The notes under the pieces are model-generated. The model worked only from the letters and a program-made list of their open reading frames with translations. It was not told where the DNA came from and searched no databases. Source: CAYFMP01 sp964344215 (GTDB lineage Bacteria; Pseudomonadota; Alphaproteobacteria; Rhodospirillales; Casp-alpha2). Taken from it: DNA of 64,000 nucleotides. The stretch lies in NCBI GenBank assembly GCA_964344215.1, contig CAYFMP010000005.1, positions 23,818-87,817 of the forward strand, written 5' to 3'. Shown here in pieces: positions 17,244 to 25,119 of the stretch (the first letter of the stretch is position 1; each line of letters starts with the position of its first letter). Position numbers and translations under genes: made by a program.

Positions 17244-17704
17244 TACGAGCCGTTGTCGCAATCTTCGGCGTCGCCCTGTTGATTCTCGGCGGCGGGTGGC
17301 CGGCGACCGGATGGGGCGGCGAGCCGATCGCCACGCTGCGCAATGCCGCCATCGACGCAGGGACGAAACCGCCGAGATTGTCGAACCCGACCGACCGGGA
17401 TCTCAAGCAGGCGCGCAACTATCCGGAGCAACCGCCGGTAATTCCGCATTCCATTCGCGACTACCAACTCGACCTCAACGTCAATAAGTGCATGACCTGC
17501 CACAGCCGCAGGGCGGTCGAGCGCTCGCAGGCGCCGATGGTCAGCGTCACCCACTTCATGGACCGCGACAGCCAGGTGCGGGCCTCGATATCGCCGCGCC
17601 GGTATTTCTGCACGCAATGCCACGTCACCCAGATCGACGCCCGCCCCCTGACCGGCAACACCTTCGTCGATGTCGAGCACGTCGGCGCCAAGACGGGGAA
17701 CTGA
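17240..17704 (+). CDS. napB: NapB, diheme cytochrome c subunit of nitrate reductase
   Basis: The 154-residue periplasmic cytochrome has a signal peptide (IRAVVAIFGVALLILGGG) and two haem-binding motifs, CMTCH at 84-88 and CTQCH at 124-128. NapB passes electrons from NapC to NapA. The start ATG at 17240 overlaps the napA stop (ATGA), as expected of a coupled operon. Family segments DRDLKQARNYPEQPPVIPH and SRRYFC-type context around the second haem support the call; length is typical. Confidence 0.94.
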   Translation: MIRAVVAIFGVALLILGGGWPATGWGGEPIATLRNAAIDAGTKPPRLSNPTDRDLKQARNYPEQPPVIPHSIRDYQLDLNVNKCMTCHSRRAVERSQAPMVSVTHFMDRDSQVRASISPRRYFCTQCHVTQIDARPLTGNTFVDVEHVGAKTGN

Positions 17705-17707
17705 TCG

Positions 17708-18304
17708 TTGCGTCTGTTGAACGTCCTGAAGGGATACTGGGAGGTCGTCAGCGCTCCCAGCCGCCATTACAGCCTCCTGTTCCTGACGCTGGGTGGCTTC
17801 GTGGCGGGAATTATCTTTTGGGGCGGCTTCAACACCGCCTTGGAGTTGACCAACACCGAAACCTTCTGCGTCAGCTGCCACGAGATGCGCGACAACGTTT
17901 TCGAGGAACTCAAATCGACCATCCATTACACCAACCGCTCCGGCGTCAGGGCGACCTGCCCCGATTGCCACGTGCCCCATGAATGGACCAACAAGATCGC
18001 CCGCAAGACCCAGGCAACCAAGGAACTGTGGGGCAAGATTTTCGGCACCATCGGCACCCGCAAGAAGTTCCTCGACAAGCGCCTCGAACTGGCCCAGCAC
18101 GAATGGGCCCGCCTGAAGGCCAACGATTCGCTGGAATGCCGTAACTGCCACGATTTCGAGTTCATGGACTTCACCGAGCAGAGCCCGCGCGCCGCCGATC
18201 AGCACGAGCGCTTCGTCGCCAACGCCGACAGGACCTGCATCGATTGCCACAAGGGCGTCGCCCACAAGCTTCCGAACCTGAACAGAACCGTCGCCGCCGA
18301 CTAG
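17708..18304 (+). CDS. napC: NapC, tetrahaem quinol dehydrogenase of nitrate reductase
   Basis: The 198-residue NapC/NirT cytochrome oxidises membrane quinol and feeds NapB. It has one N-terminal membrane anchor (YSLLFLTLGGFVAGIIFWGG, about 21-40) and four haem motifs: CVSCH 54-58, CPDCH 84-88, CRNCH 144-148 and CIDCH 177-181. The start is a TTG at 17708, three bases after napB, with a GGGGAA ribosome site. The set is napEDABC; no napF, napG or napH is present, so NapC is the only visible quinol route. It ends 3 bases from a convergent oxidoreductase gene. Confidence 0.95.
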   Translation: MRLLNVLKGYWEVVSAPSRHYSLLFLTLGGFVAGIIFWGGFNTALELTNTETFCVSCHEMRDNVFEELKSTIHYTNRSGVRATCPDCHVPHEWTNKIARKTQATKELWGKIFGTIGTRKKFLDKRLELAQHEWARLKANDSLECRNCHDFEFMDFTEQSPRAADQHERFVANADRTCIDCHKGVAHKLPNLNRTVAAD

Positions 18305-18307
18305 ACC

Positions 18308-19612
18308 CTAACCGAGCACCGAGAAGCTGCTGTCCGGGTTGATTTCCCTGAGCCTGGAGACGGAGCCGGTGTCGAAGCTGTGCTCGACATGTTCGAGCTT
18401 GAATTGCAGGGGCTCAGAGTCGTGGTCGGCGCCGCCCTCGCAATACTCGATCAGCCCGGCCATCAGCTTGCCGGCGACCGGCGCGTTCTTGAACTGGTTG
18501 CCGGACGAACCGCACGCCATGTAGAACCCCTCGACGCACGACTTGTCGTAGATCGGCAGCCAGTCCTCGGTGACGTCGTAGAGATCGACGACGCCGGACT
18601 GGCGCGACGGGATGCCCAGGCTGGGGATACGCTGGCCGAGGCGCATCGCCTGCGTCGTCCACTGCTCCGTGAAGTCGCGGTTGAAGTCGTCCGGATCGAC
18701 CCATTCGCGCGGATCGCACTCCGGGTCCTCGCTGCCGGCCAGGATGTGGCTGCCGATCTCGGGCCGGGTGTAGACGGCGATGTCGCTGTCCGACACCACA
18801 AAGCCGCGCCCCCCGTAGTCGAAACCGTCCGGCGCCGGCAGGTGGGCAACCTCCTGGCGCAGCGCCCGGGTGGTGATCTTCATGTCCGCAGCGGCGCCTG
18901 CCAGCGCGTTGACCTTGTAGGAATGCGGCCCGGCCACGTTGACGACGACAGGCGCCTCGACCGCCGTGCCGTCGGCCAGCACGACGCCCCCGACGCGGCC
19001 CGCTTGAACGGGGATTTCGGCGACCTTGGCGTTGAACAGGAATTCCGCGCCCTTCGCCTCGGCGGCGCGCTGGATATTGTGGGTCGAGAGCTGCGGATCG
19101 GAGATGTAGCCGGCGGTCGGGAAAAAGACGCCGCCGTCGACGGCGCCGCCGGTGGCCTCGCCGAAGCCGTCCTCGTCGATCCGCTTGGCCGGTCCGAAGC
19201 AACTCAGATCGTAGATCGGCATGGCTTCCTTGATGCGCGCCGCGTCCCAGTGCTGGTGCGGGATGTCGAGCGCCTCGACGTGGGTCAGGACCCGCTCGAG
19301 GCGGTCGTTTTGGGCCGTCTTCATGACCAGGCAGCCGGTCTCGTGGAATTCGGCCAGGCCGCGCTCGTCGGCGCATTCCAGGTAGTCCGCCCAGTCGCGC
19401 CAGTAGAAGTAGCCGTCGTAGGCCATGGCGGTGCCGTCCAAAGTCGAGTAGTGGACGCGGATGATGGCGCAGGAATTCGAGGTCGAGCCGTAGCCCGACG
19501 CCGGCAGGGCATCGACGTTCAGCGTCCGGCGGCCCAGCTTGGCCAGCTCGAAGCCGACCGCGGCGCCGATGACGCCGGCCCCGATGATGATCGCGTCGTA
19601 GGTCTTGGCCAT
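18308..19612 (-). CDS. FAD-dependent oxidoreductase of the DAO family
   Basis: The 434-residue protein begins with a dinucleotide-binding motif (AIIIGAGVIGAAVGFELA) and follows the D-amino-acid oxidase/sarcosine oxidase pattern, with GCLVMKT, a substrate-domain segment PTAGYISDPQLSTHN and the C-terminal FYMACGSSGNQFKNAPV. Such enzymes oxidise amines or amino acids, passing electrons to oxygen or the quinone pool. The start at 19612 has a GAGGGA site about 9 bases upstream; a longer frame to 19756 is open but lacks family character. It converges on napC, so it is not part of the nap operon. The substrate is unknown. Confidence 0.85.
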   Translation of the reverse strand: MAKTYDAIIIGAGVIGAAVGFELAKLGRRTLNVDALPASGYGSTSNSCAIIRVHYSTLDGTAMAYDGYFYWRDWADYLECADERGLAEFHETGCLVMKTAQNDRLERVLTHVEALDIPHQHWDAARIKEAMPIYDLSCFGPAKRIDEDGFGEATGGAVDGGVFFPTAGYISDPQLSTHNIQRAAEAKGAEFLFNAKVAEIPVQAGRVGGVVLADGTAVEAPVVVNVAGPHSYKVNALAGAAADMKITTRALRQEVAHLPAPDGFDYGGRGFVVSDSDIAVYTRPEIGSHILAGSEDPECDPREWVDPDDFNRDFTEQWTTQAMRLGQRIPSLGIPSRQSGVVDLYDVTEDWLPIYDKSCVEGFYMACGSSGNQFKNAPVAGKLMAGLIEYCEGGADHDSEPLQFKLEHVEHSFDTGSVSRLREINPDSSFSVLG

Positions 19613-19947
19613 GTCGTGAAAATCCCTCAGAGTGCGGCGGGCGGGCAGGCGGCATCCCACAAACAGAAAGACGGCAAGATACTGGTCTTGTCCGAACCTT
19701 CCTAACGGGTTGAGTGTACTATTCCAGAATCCCAATCTGAAGATCGGATTTCGCAACCGGAAGCAACGCCCGCAACCCGCGAGACACGTCTCACCTGCTT
19801 CCGGGAGTAGACCGGACCCAATCCGGGCCGTAGCGGAACGTCGGCTTGTAGCCGGAGGAAGGTAAGAACCACCCTTGCGGAAAGGCCGCTACTGTCTTCT
19901 TGTCCGACGATTCGAGCGAAGAAAGAAGTGGTGCGCAAAAGCGACGT
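19613..19947. other. Gap, possible relic of a dispersed repeat
   Basis: No gene is supported. The minus strand carries short units such as AGCCGACGTTCCGC and AGTAGCGGCCTTTCCGC that resemble each other and recall the degenerate repeats common between alphaproteobacterial genes. The likeness is weak and was judged by eye only. Confidence 0.3.
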
Positions 19948-20346
19948 CTAGTTGCAGACGGGGCGAGAGGCCTTGCAGTCCTGACCGCCGGAAGCCGAGC
20001 AGGTTTCGATCGCCTCTTGCCGCACAAAGTTGGCGTTGGTCGAACTGGCCACGAACGGCTTATCTATCGTCCGCGAGGCATCCAACGCGAAGCTCGCGCA
20101 GACGCCACGGTCAAATCCAAGCAAGAGCCTGCAATCGGGGGCGCCGCAAGTCGCTATGGCTTTCTCGCCCGCAACGGCGGGCGAGCCATGATCGCTGACG
20201 ACCGCCCAACGTCGCGTCTCGTCGGAAAACGCGACGGCACCATACGGGACGCCCCCTTTCCCGGACGAATCGCCCCCGCCCGGCAAAGTGGAACAGGCTG
20301 TAAAGGCGAGGACTGCTGGGAGCAGCACCAGGGCACTATACTTCAC
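19948..20346 (-). CDS. DUF4189-type lipoprotein
   Basis: The 132-residue protein has a lipoprotein signal ending in the lipobox LAFTAC, so it is probably anchored in the outer membrane or periplasmic face. The mature part has the DUF4189 pattern: GAVAFSDETRRWAVVSDHG, then AIATCGAPDCRLLLGF and a second cysteine pair, with CSASGGQDCK near the end. The even number of paired cysteines suggests disulphides in the periplasm. It starts at a GTG only 2 bases after the stop of the Gly-rich protein gene, so the two are probably translated together. The function of DUF4189 is not established. Confidence 0.75.
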   Translation of the reverse strand: MKYSALVLLPAVLAFTACSTLPGGGDSSGKGGVPYGAVAFSDETRRWAVVSDHGSPAVAGEKAIATCGAPDCRLLLGFDRGVCASFALDASRTIDKPFVASSTNANFVRQEAIETCSASGGQDCKASRPVCN

Positions 20347-20348
20347 GT

Positions 20349-20921
20349 TTAACCTTCAAGGCCCTCTTCGCCGGAACCGTCGATGGTATCACCGGCTTCC
20401 GTGTCTGTTGTGCTTTCGTCCTGAGCCACCGACTCGCTGGCCGTCGCGAGCCCTGACGCCGCCGCATCAGCCCCGGGCGTCGTGCCGACGACAGCCTGCG
20501 CCTTGCTCAATCCCGTCGTGTCGGACGAGGTAGCCGCGGCGGCCGTCGCACTTCCGGGCCCGCCGGCTCCGCCAGCGCCACCACCAGCTCCGCCAGCACC
20601 ACCACTACCAGCACCAGCACCGCCACCGGCTCCGCCAGCACCAGCACCGCTACCGGCTCCGCCAGCACCGCCACCGGCTCCGCCAGCACCGCCAGCACCA
20701 CCACCGGCTCCGCCAGCTCCGCCAGCACCACCACCGGCCCCGCCGGCACCACCACCGGCGCCGCCAGCACCACCGCTGGCTCCCTGGGCGAAAGCGGCCT
20801 TATGGTCGAATGACGGTGTGAGGCCGGAAAGGGCAAGGGGAGTCGCCACGACAAACGCTGCAATGGACCTCGTCAACGGCAGTTTGAAAGAGTCCCGACC
20901 GTGTCGTGTTTTCTTGGTCAT
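20349..20921 (-). CDS. Secreted Gly/Ala-rich repeat protein
   Basis: The 190-residue protein has a signal peptide (RSIAAFVVATPLALSG, cleavage probably after AAFA), then about 80 residues made almost wholly of GGA/GGAG repeats with a few Ser, and an acidic C-terminal tail of about 65 residues rich in Thr, Ser, Asp and Glu. The start at 20921 (MTKKTR) is preferred over 20933 because the GGAG ribosome site overlaps the upstream ATG codon. There are no cysteines. The mature protein should be disordered and surface-exposed or periplasmic. It precedes the DUF4189 lipoprotein in a two-gene unit. I do not recognise a family beyond the repeat. Confidence 0.72.
   Translation of the reverse strand: MTKKTRHGRDSFKLPLTRSIAAFVVATPLALSGLTPSFDHKAAFAQGASGGAGGAGGGAGGAGGGAGGAGGAGGGAGGAGGAGGGAGGAGSGAGAGGAGGGAGAGSGGAGGAGGGAGGAGGPGSATAAAATSSDTTGLSKAQAVVGTTPGADAAASGLATASESVAQDESTTDTEAGDTIDGSGEEGLEG
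20550..20790. repeat. GC-rich tandem repeat coding Gly-Gly-Ala
   Basis: Short units of 9 and 15 bases, such as ccgccagcaccaccg and ccggctccgccag, repeat in-frame along the Gly-rich gene. Repeats of this kind can change copy number by slippage in whole codons. Confidence 0.7.
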
Positions 20922-21237
20922 TTGTTTCTCCATATACCGTGCCAGGAACCCCTCACATCAGCCAACATTACCGTTCTTCCGTGATTGCATTACATAGTAA
21001 TAACGTTGACAATTTCGTTCAACATGTTCGGCCCCTTCAAGGTACCGCTCGGCAGTCTTCTTCTGGGAGAGAGCGGCGTCTAGGTTCGGCAATCAGTCAA
21101 ATGTCTGAGTTGGGTCCGCAGCGAACCTTCGCCGCCGTCGTCAAGAATGTCGGCTTTGGAGACAAAGCGGATGTCGACAACGGCGCGGCTAGTTGAAAAA
21201 CGGAAAGTTCCGTCGCCGGCGCCCGAGCGCGATGCCG
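20922..21237. other. Gap with promoter of the Gly-rich gene and a repeat relic
   Basis: The AT-rich part near 20930-21010 is the likely promoter region of the Gly-rich gene. Bases 21101-21190 hold two imperfect units starting AATGTCTGAGTTGGGTCCGC and AATGTCGGCTTTGGAGAC; they resemble degenerate intergenic repeats found in many Alphaproteobacteria whose translation often reads MSALGxKRTFA. This match is from memory and is weak evidence. No gene is supported. Confidence 0.4.
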
Positions 21238-21579
21238 CTAATCACCGGCGTCGACCCCGCGCACGCTGTTCATGATCTCGTCGACGATGCGGCTCTCGTC
21301 CATCTCGTCGAGGTCGAACTGGACGGCGAGGCCGTCGTCGAAGGTGCGGGCGACCTGTCCGGTCAACTCGCTCATGTCCTCGACGTCGAGATCGACCGGA
21401 TCGTCGAGGCCGAGACCATCCGGGTCCATGTCCGAATCCAGGTCCATCGCCAAACCGCCGGCCGAGATGTCGGTGACGGTGCCGGTGCGGTGGCGCTTGC
21501 CGTCGCGCAGGTTGGCGCGCTTGTCGGTCGGGTAGCGCTCATGGCGGCGCTTGTTGCCGTTGCCTCCATCCTGGCCCAT
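21238..21579 (-). CDS. PilZ domain protein
   Basis: The 113-residue protein has the PilZ c-di-GMP-binding signature: RRHERYPTD near residues 11-19 (RxxxR) and DISAGGLAM near 37-45 (D/NxSxxG), followed by a beta-rich C-terminal half. It is a stand-alone PilZ domain with no second domain. The acidic stretch DLDSDMDPDGLGLDDPVDL replaces the usual short loop and is longer than common. Such proteins change behaviour, for example motility or polysaccharide synthesis, when c-di-GMP binds. No cyclase or phosphodiesterase of c-di-GMP lies nearby. Confidence 0.85.
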   Translation of the reverse strand: MGQDGGNGNKRRHERYPTDKRANLRDGKRHRTGTVTDISAGGLAMDLDSDMDPDGLGLDDPVDLDVEDMSELTGQVARTFDDGLAVQFDLDEMDESRIVDEIMNSVRGVDAGD

Positions 21580-21672
21580 GCCTGGCTCTCCGTCCTTGGA
21601 TGTTTCGCCCCCCCGGTCTCGGGAAAAACCCTACACCTTTCCGAGCGCGCCTGGAAAGAGGCGTTGACGCCC

Positions 21673-23277
21673 TCACACCTCCAACGCCATGCCGTCGCGG
21701 CCGGGGTCGGCGCCGCCGTGCCAACGCCCGCCTTCGTTGACGATGGCATGGACGCCGGCGAAGTGGTAGCTCATGGGCGAGCGCCGCACCGTATAGCCCA
21801 TCGCCTCGAGTTCGGCGGTGACGAAGCGCGGGATTCGGTTGGTGACGTCGATCACGTCCGACGTCGTGCAGAACCGGGGGGCGGCGACGGCGGCGGCGGC
21901 ATCCATCCCGAAATCGACGACGTTGAGGATGCCCTGCAGGACGCCCATGGCGATGTAGGTGCCGCCGGGCGCGCCGATCACCAGATACGGCTCGTCGCCG
22001 CGAAAGACGATGGTCGGCGCGATCGAGCTGAACCGCGACTTGCCGGGATGGATCGAGCCGGTCCGCCCCGGCCGCGGGTCGAACACGCACATGCAGCCCG
22101 AGTACATGAAGCCGAGGCCGTCGGTGACGACGCCGGACGGCATGCCGAGCGAATGGGTCAGCGACACGCAGTTGCCGGCTTCGTCGATGGCGCAGACGTG
22201 GGTGGTGTCCTTCGGCTCGTCGGCCCCGAAACGCTCGACGTGGGCGATGTCGCCGGCCCGGATTGCCTCGGCCTTCGCTCTCGCGTAATCCTTGGAAAGC
22301 AGCCGCTCAAGCGGCACGTCGACGAACCTCGGGTCGCCGACGTGGGCGTCCTTGTCGACGGTGGCGATCTTCATGGCTTCCGACACAGTGGCGATATAGC
22401 GGGGCGAGTTGTGGCCCATGCCGGCGAGGTCGAAGTTCTCGAGGATGTTGAGCATCTCCAGCACCATGACGCCGCCGCCGGGCGGCGGGTTGGAGGCGAT
22501 GCGGTGGCCGCGGTATTCGCCCCACAGCGGTTCGTTCTCGTCCGCCGCCACCGCCTCGAGGTCGGCCAGGGTCATCAGGCCGCCGCCGACCTCCATGTCG
22601 GCGGCGATGGCGCGGGCGATATCGCCCTCGTAGAAGACGCCGACACCGTCCTCCGCGATGCGTTTGAGCGTGCGGGCCATGTCGGGGTTGACGACGGTGT
22701 CGCCGACCTTCTTGCGCGAGCCGTCCCGGTTCAGGTAGACGGCCGCACCCGCCGCCGAGTAGTCGAGCCTTTTCCAGTGCTCGACCCGCCCGGCCTGCTC
22801 GGCCAGGTTCCAGAAGTAGGCGACGTGCGGGCGTACCGTCCACCCCTGCTCGGCGTATTCGGCGGCCGGTTCGATGAGCGCCGCCAGCTCCATGGAGCCG
22901 TAACGGCGAAGCGCGTCGTCGAGCGCCTTCAGCGTCATCGGCGTGGTGATCGCCCCATAACCGATGTCGTTGACGCGGCCTTTCAACAGGAACCCGAAAC
23001 CGTCCTCGGTCTCGGCCTCGATCAGGTCCGCCCACATGTCCTCCCTCGCCTTCTCCGGCGCCCGGCCGTGGAAATCGAGGCAGCTATGGGCGCCGCGCTC
23101 CGGCAGGTACAGATGCATGGAGCCGAAACCGGCGATGCCGCACATGAACGGATCGACCACCGTCTGCACCAGGGCGCAGGCGACGGCCGCGTCGACCGCG
23201 TTGCCGCCGCGCTTCAGCGCCATGGCGCCGGCCTCGACCGCTTCTGGCTGCGGCGCACATACCATGCCGTGGGTCAT
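21673..23277 (-). CDS. ggt: Gamma-glutamyltransferase family protein
   Basis: The 534-residue protein is a gamma-glutamyltranspeptidase-type Ntn hydrolase. N-terminal family segments are ALKRGGNAVDAAVAC and DPFMCGIAGFGSMHLY. The self-cleavage site and catalytic threonine lie in DTTHVCAIDEAGNCVS (about residue 357), and THSLGMPSG follows. No signal peptide precedes MTHGMVCAPQ, so a cytoplasmic location is likely, unlike the secreted GGTs. The start at 23277 has a GAAGAGGA ribosome site. It is divergent from the S1C-like gene at 23451. Members act on glutathione, gamma-glutamyl amines or other acyl amides; the exact substrate is not determined. Confidence 0.88.
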   Translation of the reverse strand: MTHGMVCAPQPEAVEAGAMALKRGGNAVDAAVACALVQTVVDPFMCGIAGFGSMHLYLPERGAHSCLDFHGRAPEKAREDMWADLIEAETEDGFGFLLKGRVNDIGYGAITTPMTLKALDDALRRYGSMELAALIEPAAEYAEQGWTVRPHVAYFWNLAEQAGRVEHWKRLDYSAAGAAVYLNRDGSRKKVGDTVVNPDMARTLKRIAEDGVGVFYEGDIARAIAADMEVGGGLMTLADLEAVAADENEPLWGEYRGHRIASNPPPGGGVMVLEMLNILENFDLAGMGHNSPRYIATVSEAMKIATVDKDAHVGDPRFVDVPLERLLSKDYARAKAEAIRAGDIAHVERFGADEPKDTTHVCAIDEAGNCVSLTHSLGMPSGVVTDGLGFMYSGCMCVFDPRPGRTGSIHPGKSRFSSIAPTIVFRGDEPYLVIGAPGGTYIAMGVLQGILNVVDFGMDAAAAVAAPRFCTTSDVIDVTNRIPRFVTAELEAMGYTVRRSPMSYHFAGVHAIVNEGGRWHGGADPGRDGMALEV

Positions 23278-23450
23278 CGCAATCCTCTTCCCTTGTCGGT
23301 GTCGTCCGGGACGGTAGCACAAATCGAGGCGGAACGACCGATAGCGGAACGCGCGCCGGCGAGCGGCGCCCGGTCTATCGCCGGACCGCGATTTTCTTTA
23401 AAATGGTCGTCATGCGGTCCGCCTGACCGGCCGCCCGAGGAAAGGTTTTG

Positions 23451-24440
23451 ATGTCGGACTCTCTCGATATGCACCTAGGCCCCGCCGTCGATCCGTCGCT
23501 ACGGCCCGATCCGGCCACCGTCCGCTTCGACCTCGAGCATGCGCTCCTGTCCATCGTCTCGCTCCACACCAAGATTCCCGAATCGGCGTTCACGGCCTCG
23601 TCGCTGGGCGACGAGCGCAGCGGCCACGGCGTGCTGATCGGCGACAACGGGCTGATCCTGACGATCGGCTACCTGATCATCGAAGCCGAAACCGTCTGGC
23701 TGCTTGACGGGCGCGGCCGGGCCGTGCAGGCGCACGTCGTCGGCTACGACCAGGAGACCGGCTTCGGCCTGGTCCAGGCCCTTGAGCGCCTCGATCTGCC
23801 GGTCATGGAGCTGGGCTCGTCGGCCGCCCTCGACCTCGGCGATTCCGTCATCGTCGCCGGCAACGGCGGCGTTGCCGGCGCAGTCGCCGCCGAAGTGGTC
23901 GCCAAACAGGAATTCGCCGGTTACTGGGAATACGTCCTCGACGAAGCCCTGTTCACGGCGCCCCCGCACCCGTTCTGGGGCGGCGCCGGGCTGATCGACC
24001 GGCATGGGCGGCTCGGCGGCATCGGCTCGCTGTTCGTCCAGCACAACCCCGGCACCGCGCCGTCGTTCGACGGCAACATGGTGGTGCCGATCGATCTCCT
24101 CAAGCCGATCCTCGACAACCTTTCGACGATGGGCCGTTCCGGCAGGCCGCCCAGGCCCTGGCTCGGTCTGATCACGGCCGAGGCCGACGGCAAGATCGTC
24201 GTCGCCGGATTGGCCGACGGCGGGCCGGCCGAGCGCGCCGATATCCGGGTCGGAGACTTGGTGGTCGGGGTCGGCGGCGCTCCGGTCACCGGTCTCGCCG
24301 CCATGTTCCGCCGCATCTGGTCGATGGGCGGCGCCGGCGTCGAGGTACCGCTGACCGTTTATAGGGACGGCGACGCCCTCGAAATCAACGTCCGTTCCGG
24401 CGACCGCTCCGATTTCCTGGTCTCTCCCCGCCTCCACTGA
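23451..24440 (+). CDS. S1C/HtrA-fold protein with PDZ domain, catalytic triad lost
   Basis: The 329-residue protein has an HtrA-like trypsin fold (about 25-205) and a C-terminal PDZ domain (about 225-320, with GLADGGPAERADIRVGD). The three catalytic positions all differ from active HtrA. Where active members have TNNHVV this one has LTIGYLI (His to Tyr). In place of the aspartate in xxSDLA it has ETGFGLV (Gly), and instead of GNSGG it has FWGGAG (Ser to Gly). It is therefore predicted to bind but not cut proteins. There is no signal peptide or membrane anchor, also unlike most HtrA proteins. The ATG at 23451 has a GAGGAAAGG site. It is divergent from ggt. Confidence 0.85.
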   Translation: MSDSLDMHLGPAVDPSLRPDPATVRFDLEHALLSIVSLHTKIPESAFTASSLGDERSGHGVLIGDNGLILTIGYLIIEAETVWLLDGRGRAVQAHVVGYDQETGFGLVQALERLDLPVMELGSSAALDLGDSVIVAGNGGVAGAVAAEVVAKQEFAGYWEYVLDEALFTAPPHPFWGGAGLIDRHGRLGGIGSLFVQHNPGTAPSFDGNMVVPIDLLKPILDNLSTMGRSGRPPRPWLGLITAEADGKIVVAGLADGGPAERADIRVGDLVVGVGGAPVTGLAAMFRRIWSMGGAGVEVPLTVYRDGDALEINVRSGDRSDFLVSPRLH

Positions 24441-24555
24441 GCGGCCGGTGCCGCCGTTTGCCGCCTTCGGGGGGCCACGCGTAGAATGCCGACGTGAAAG
24501 GTAAGCGTAAGCCAACCCGCCTATACTTCCGTCCTGTCCTGGGGAGAACCGAAAC

Positions 24556-25119
24556 TTGGCACACTACGATTCGCACTTTGTCGCCAATCTGCATGACGGC
24601 TGGACCGACTGGCCCGACCTGCGGCTGGTCTACGACTATTGGTTGACGGCCAAAGGCGAGCGGGCGGCGCCGTCGTGGCCCGAGTTCGACCTTCTCCGGC
24701 TCCCCGTCCGGCTGATCCCCGGCGTCGTCGTCGCCGACTACGTGCCCCGGCGCATGGACTTGCGGATCCGCTACTGGGGAACGACCCTGGTCACCGTATT
24801 CGGGGTCGAGGCGACCGGGACTTACGTATCCGATTGGAAGGAGCACGGTCTGTTCCAGCCCCTGGCCGAGGCCTTCCCGCGAATGGCGCAGACCCGCCGT
24901 CCCGGCCTCTACGTCAACGAGTTCGAGACCCGGTCGGGGGTGACGGTCAGGACGCCGGTGCTGCGCATGCCGCTGGCCGCCGACAACCGCAACATCGACG
25001 GCATCGTCGCCGTCAACGACTTCAGCGCCAACAAGGCGACCCTGCGGCGCTATTTCGAATCGCTGCGGGTGGGCGACGTCGAAATAGCGCCGCCGCTTCA
25101 GTCCATATCCAGCGGATAG
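24556..25119 (+). CDS. PAS domain protein (PAS_5 type)
   Basis: The 187-residue protein looks like a single PAS domain of the PAS_5 family, found as stand-alone proteins in many Alphaproteobacteria. Visible features are DLRLVYDYWLTAKG near the start, LRIRYWGTTLVTVFG in the core, and RTPVLRMPLAADNRNIDGIV near the end. The start is a TTG at 24556 with a GGGGAG ribosome site 9 bases upstream. There is no output domain or signal peptide. Its last 22 bases overlap the end of the convergent M81 peptidase gene. The ligand and partner are unknown. Confidence 0.75.
   Translation: MAHYDSHFVANLHDGWTDWPDLRLVYDYWLTAKGERAAPSWPEFDLLRLPVRLIPGVVVADYVPRRMDLRIRYWGTTLVTVFGVEATGTYVSDWKEHGLFQPLAEAFPRMAQTRRPGLYVNEFETRSGVTVRTPVLRMPLAADNRNIDGIVAVNDFSANKATLRRYFESLRVGDVEIAPPLQSISSG

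Noticed and set aside
15786..17261. A 491-codon minus-strand frame opposite napA
   Set aside because: Antisense to napA, with no recognisable motif or ribosome site.
19791..20027. Small minus-strand gene between the FAD oxidoreductase and the lipoprotein
   Set aside because: It runs into the lipoprotein coding region in another frame and has no ribosome site.
20550..20790. CRISPR-like repeat
   Set aside because: The repeats are short, without spacers, and encode Gly-Gly-Ala in frame.
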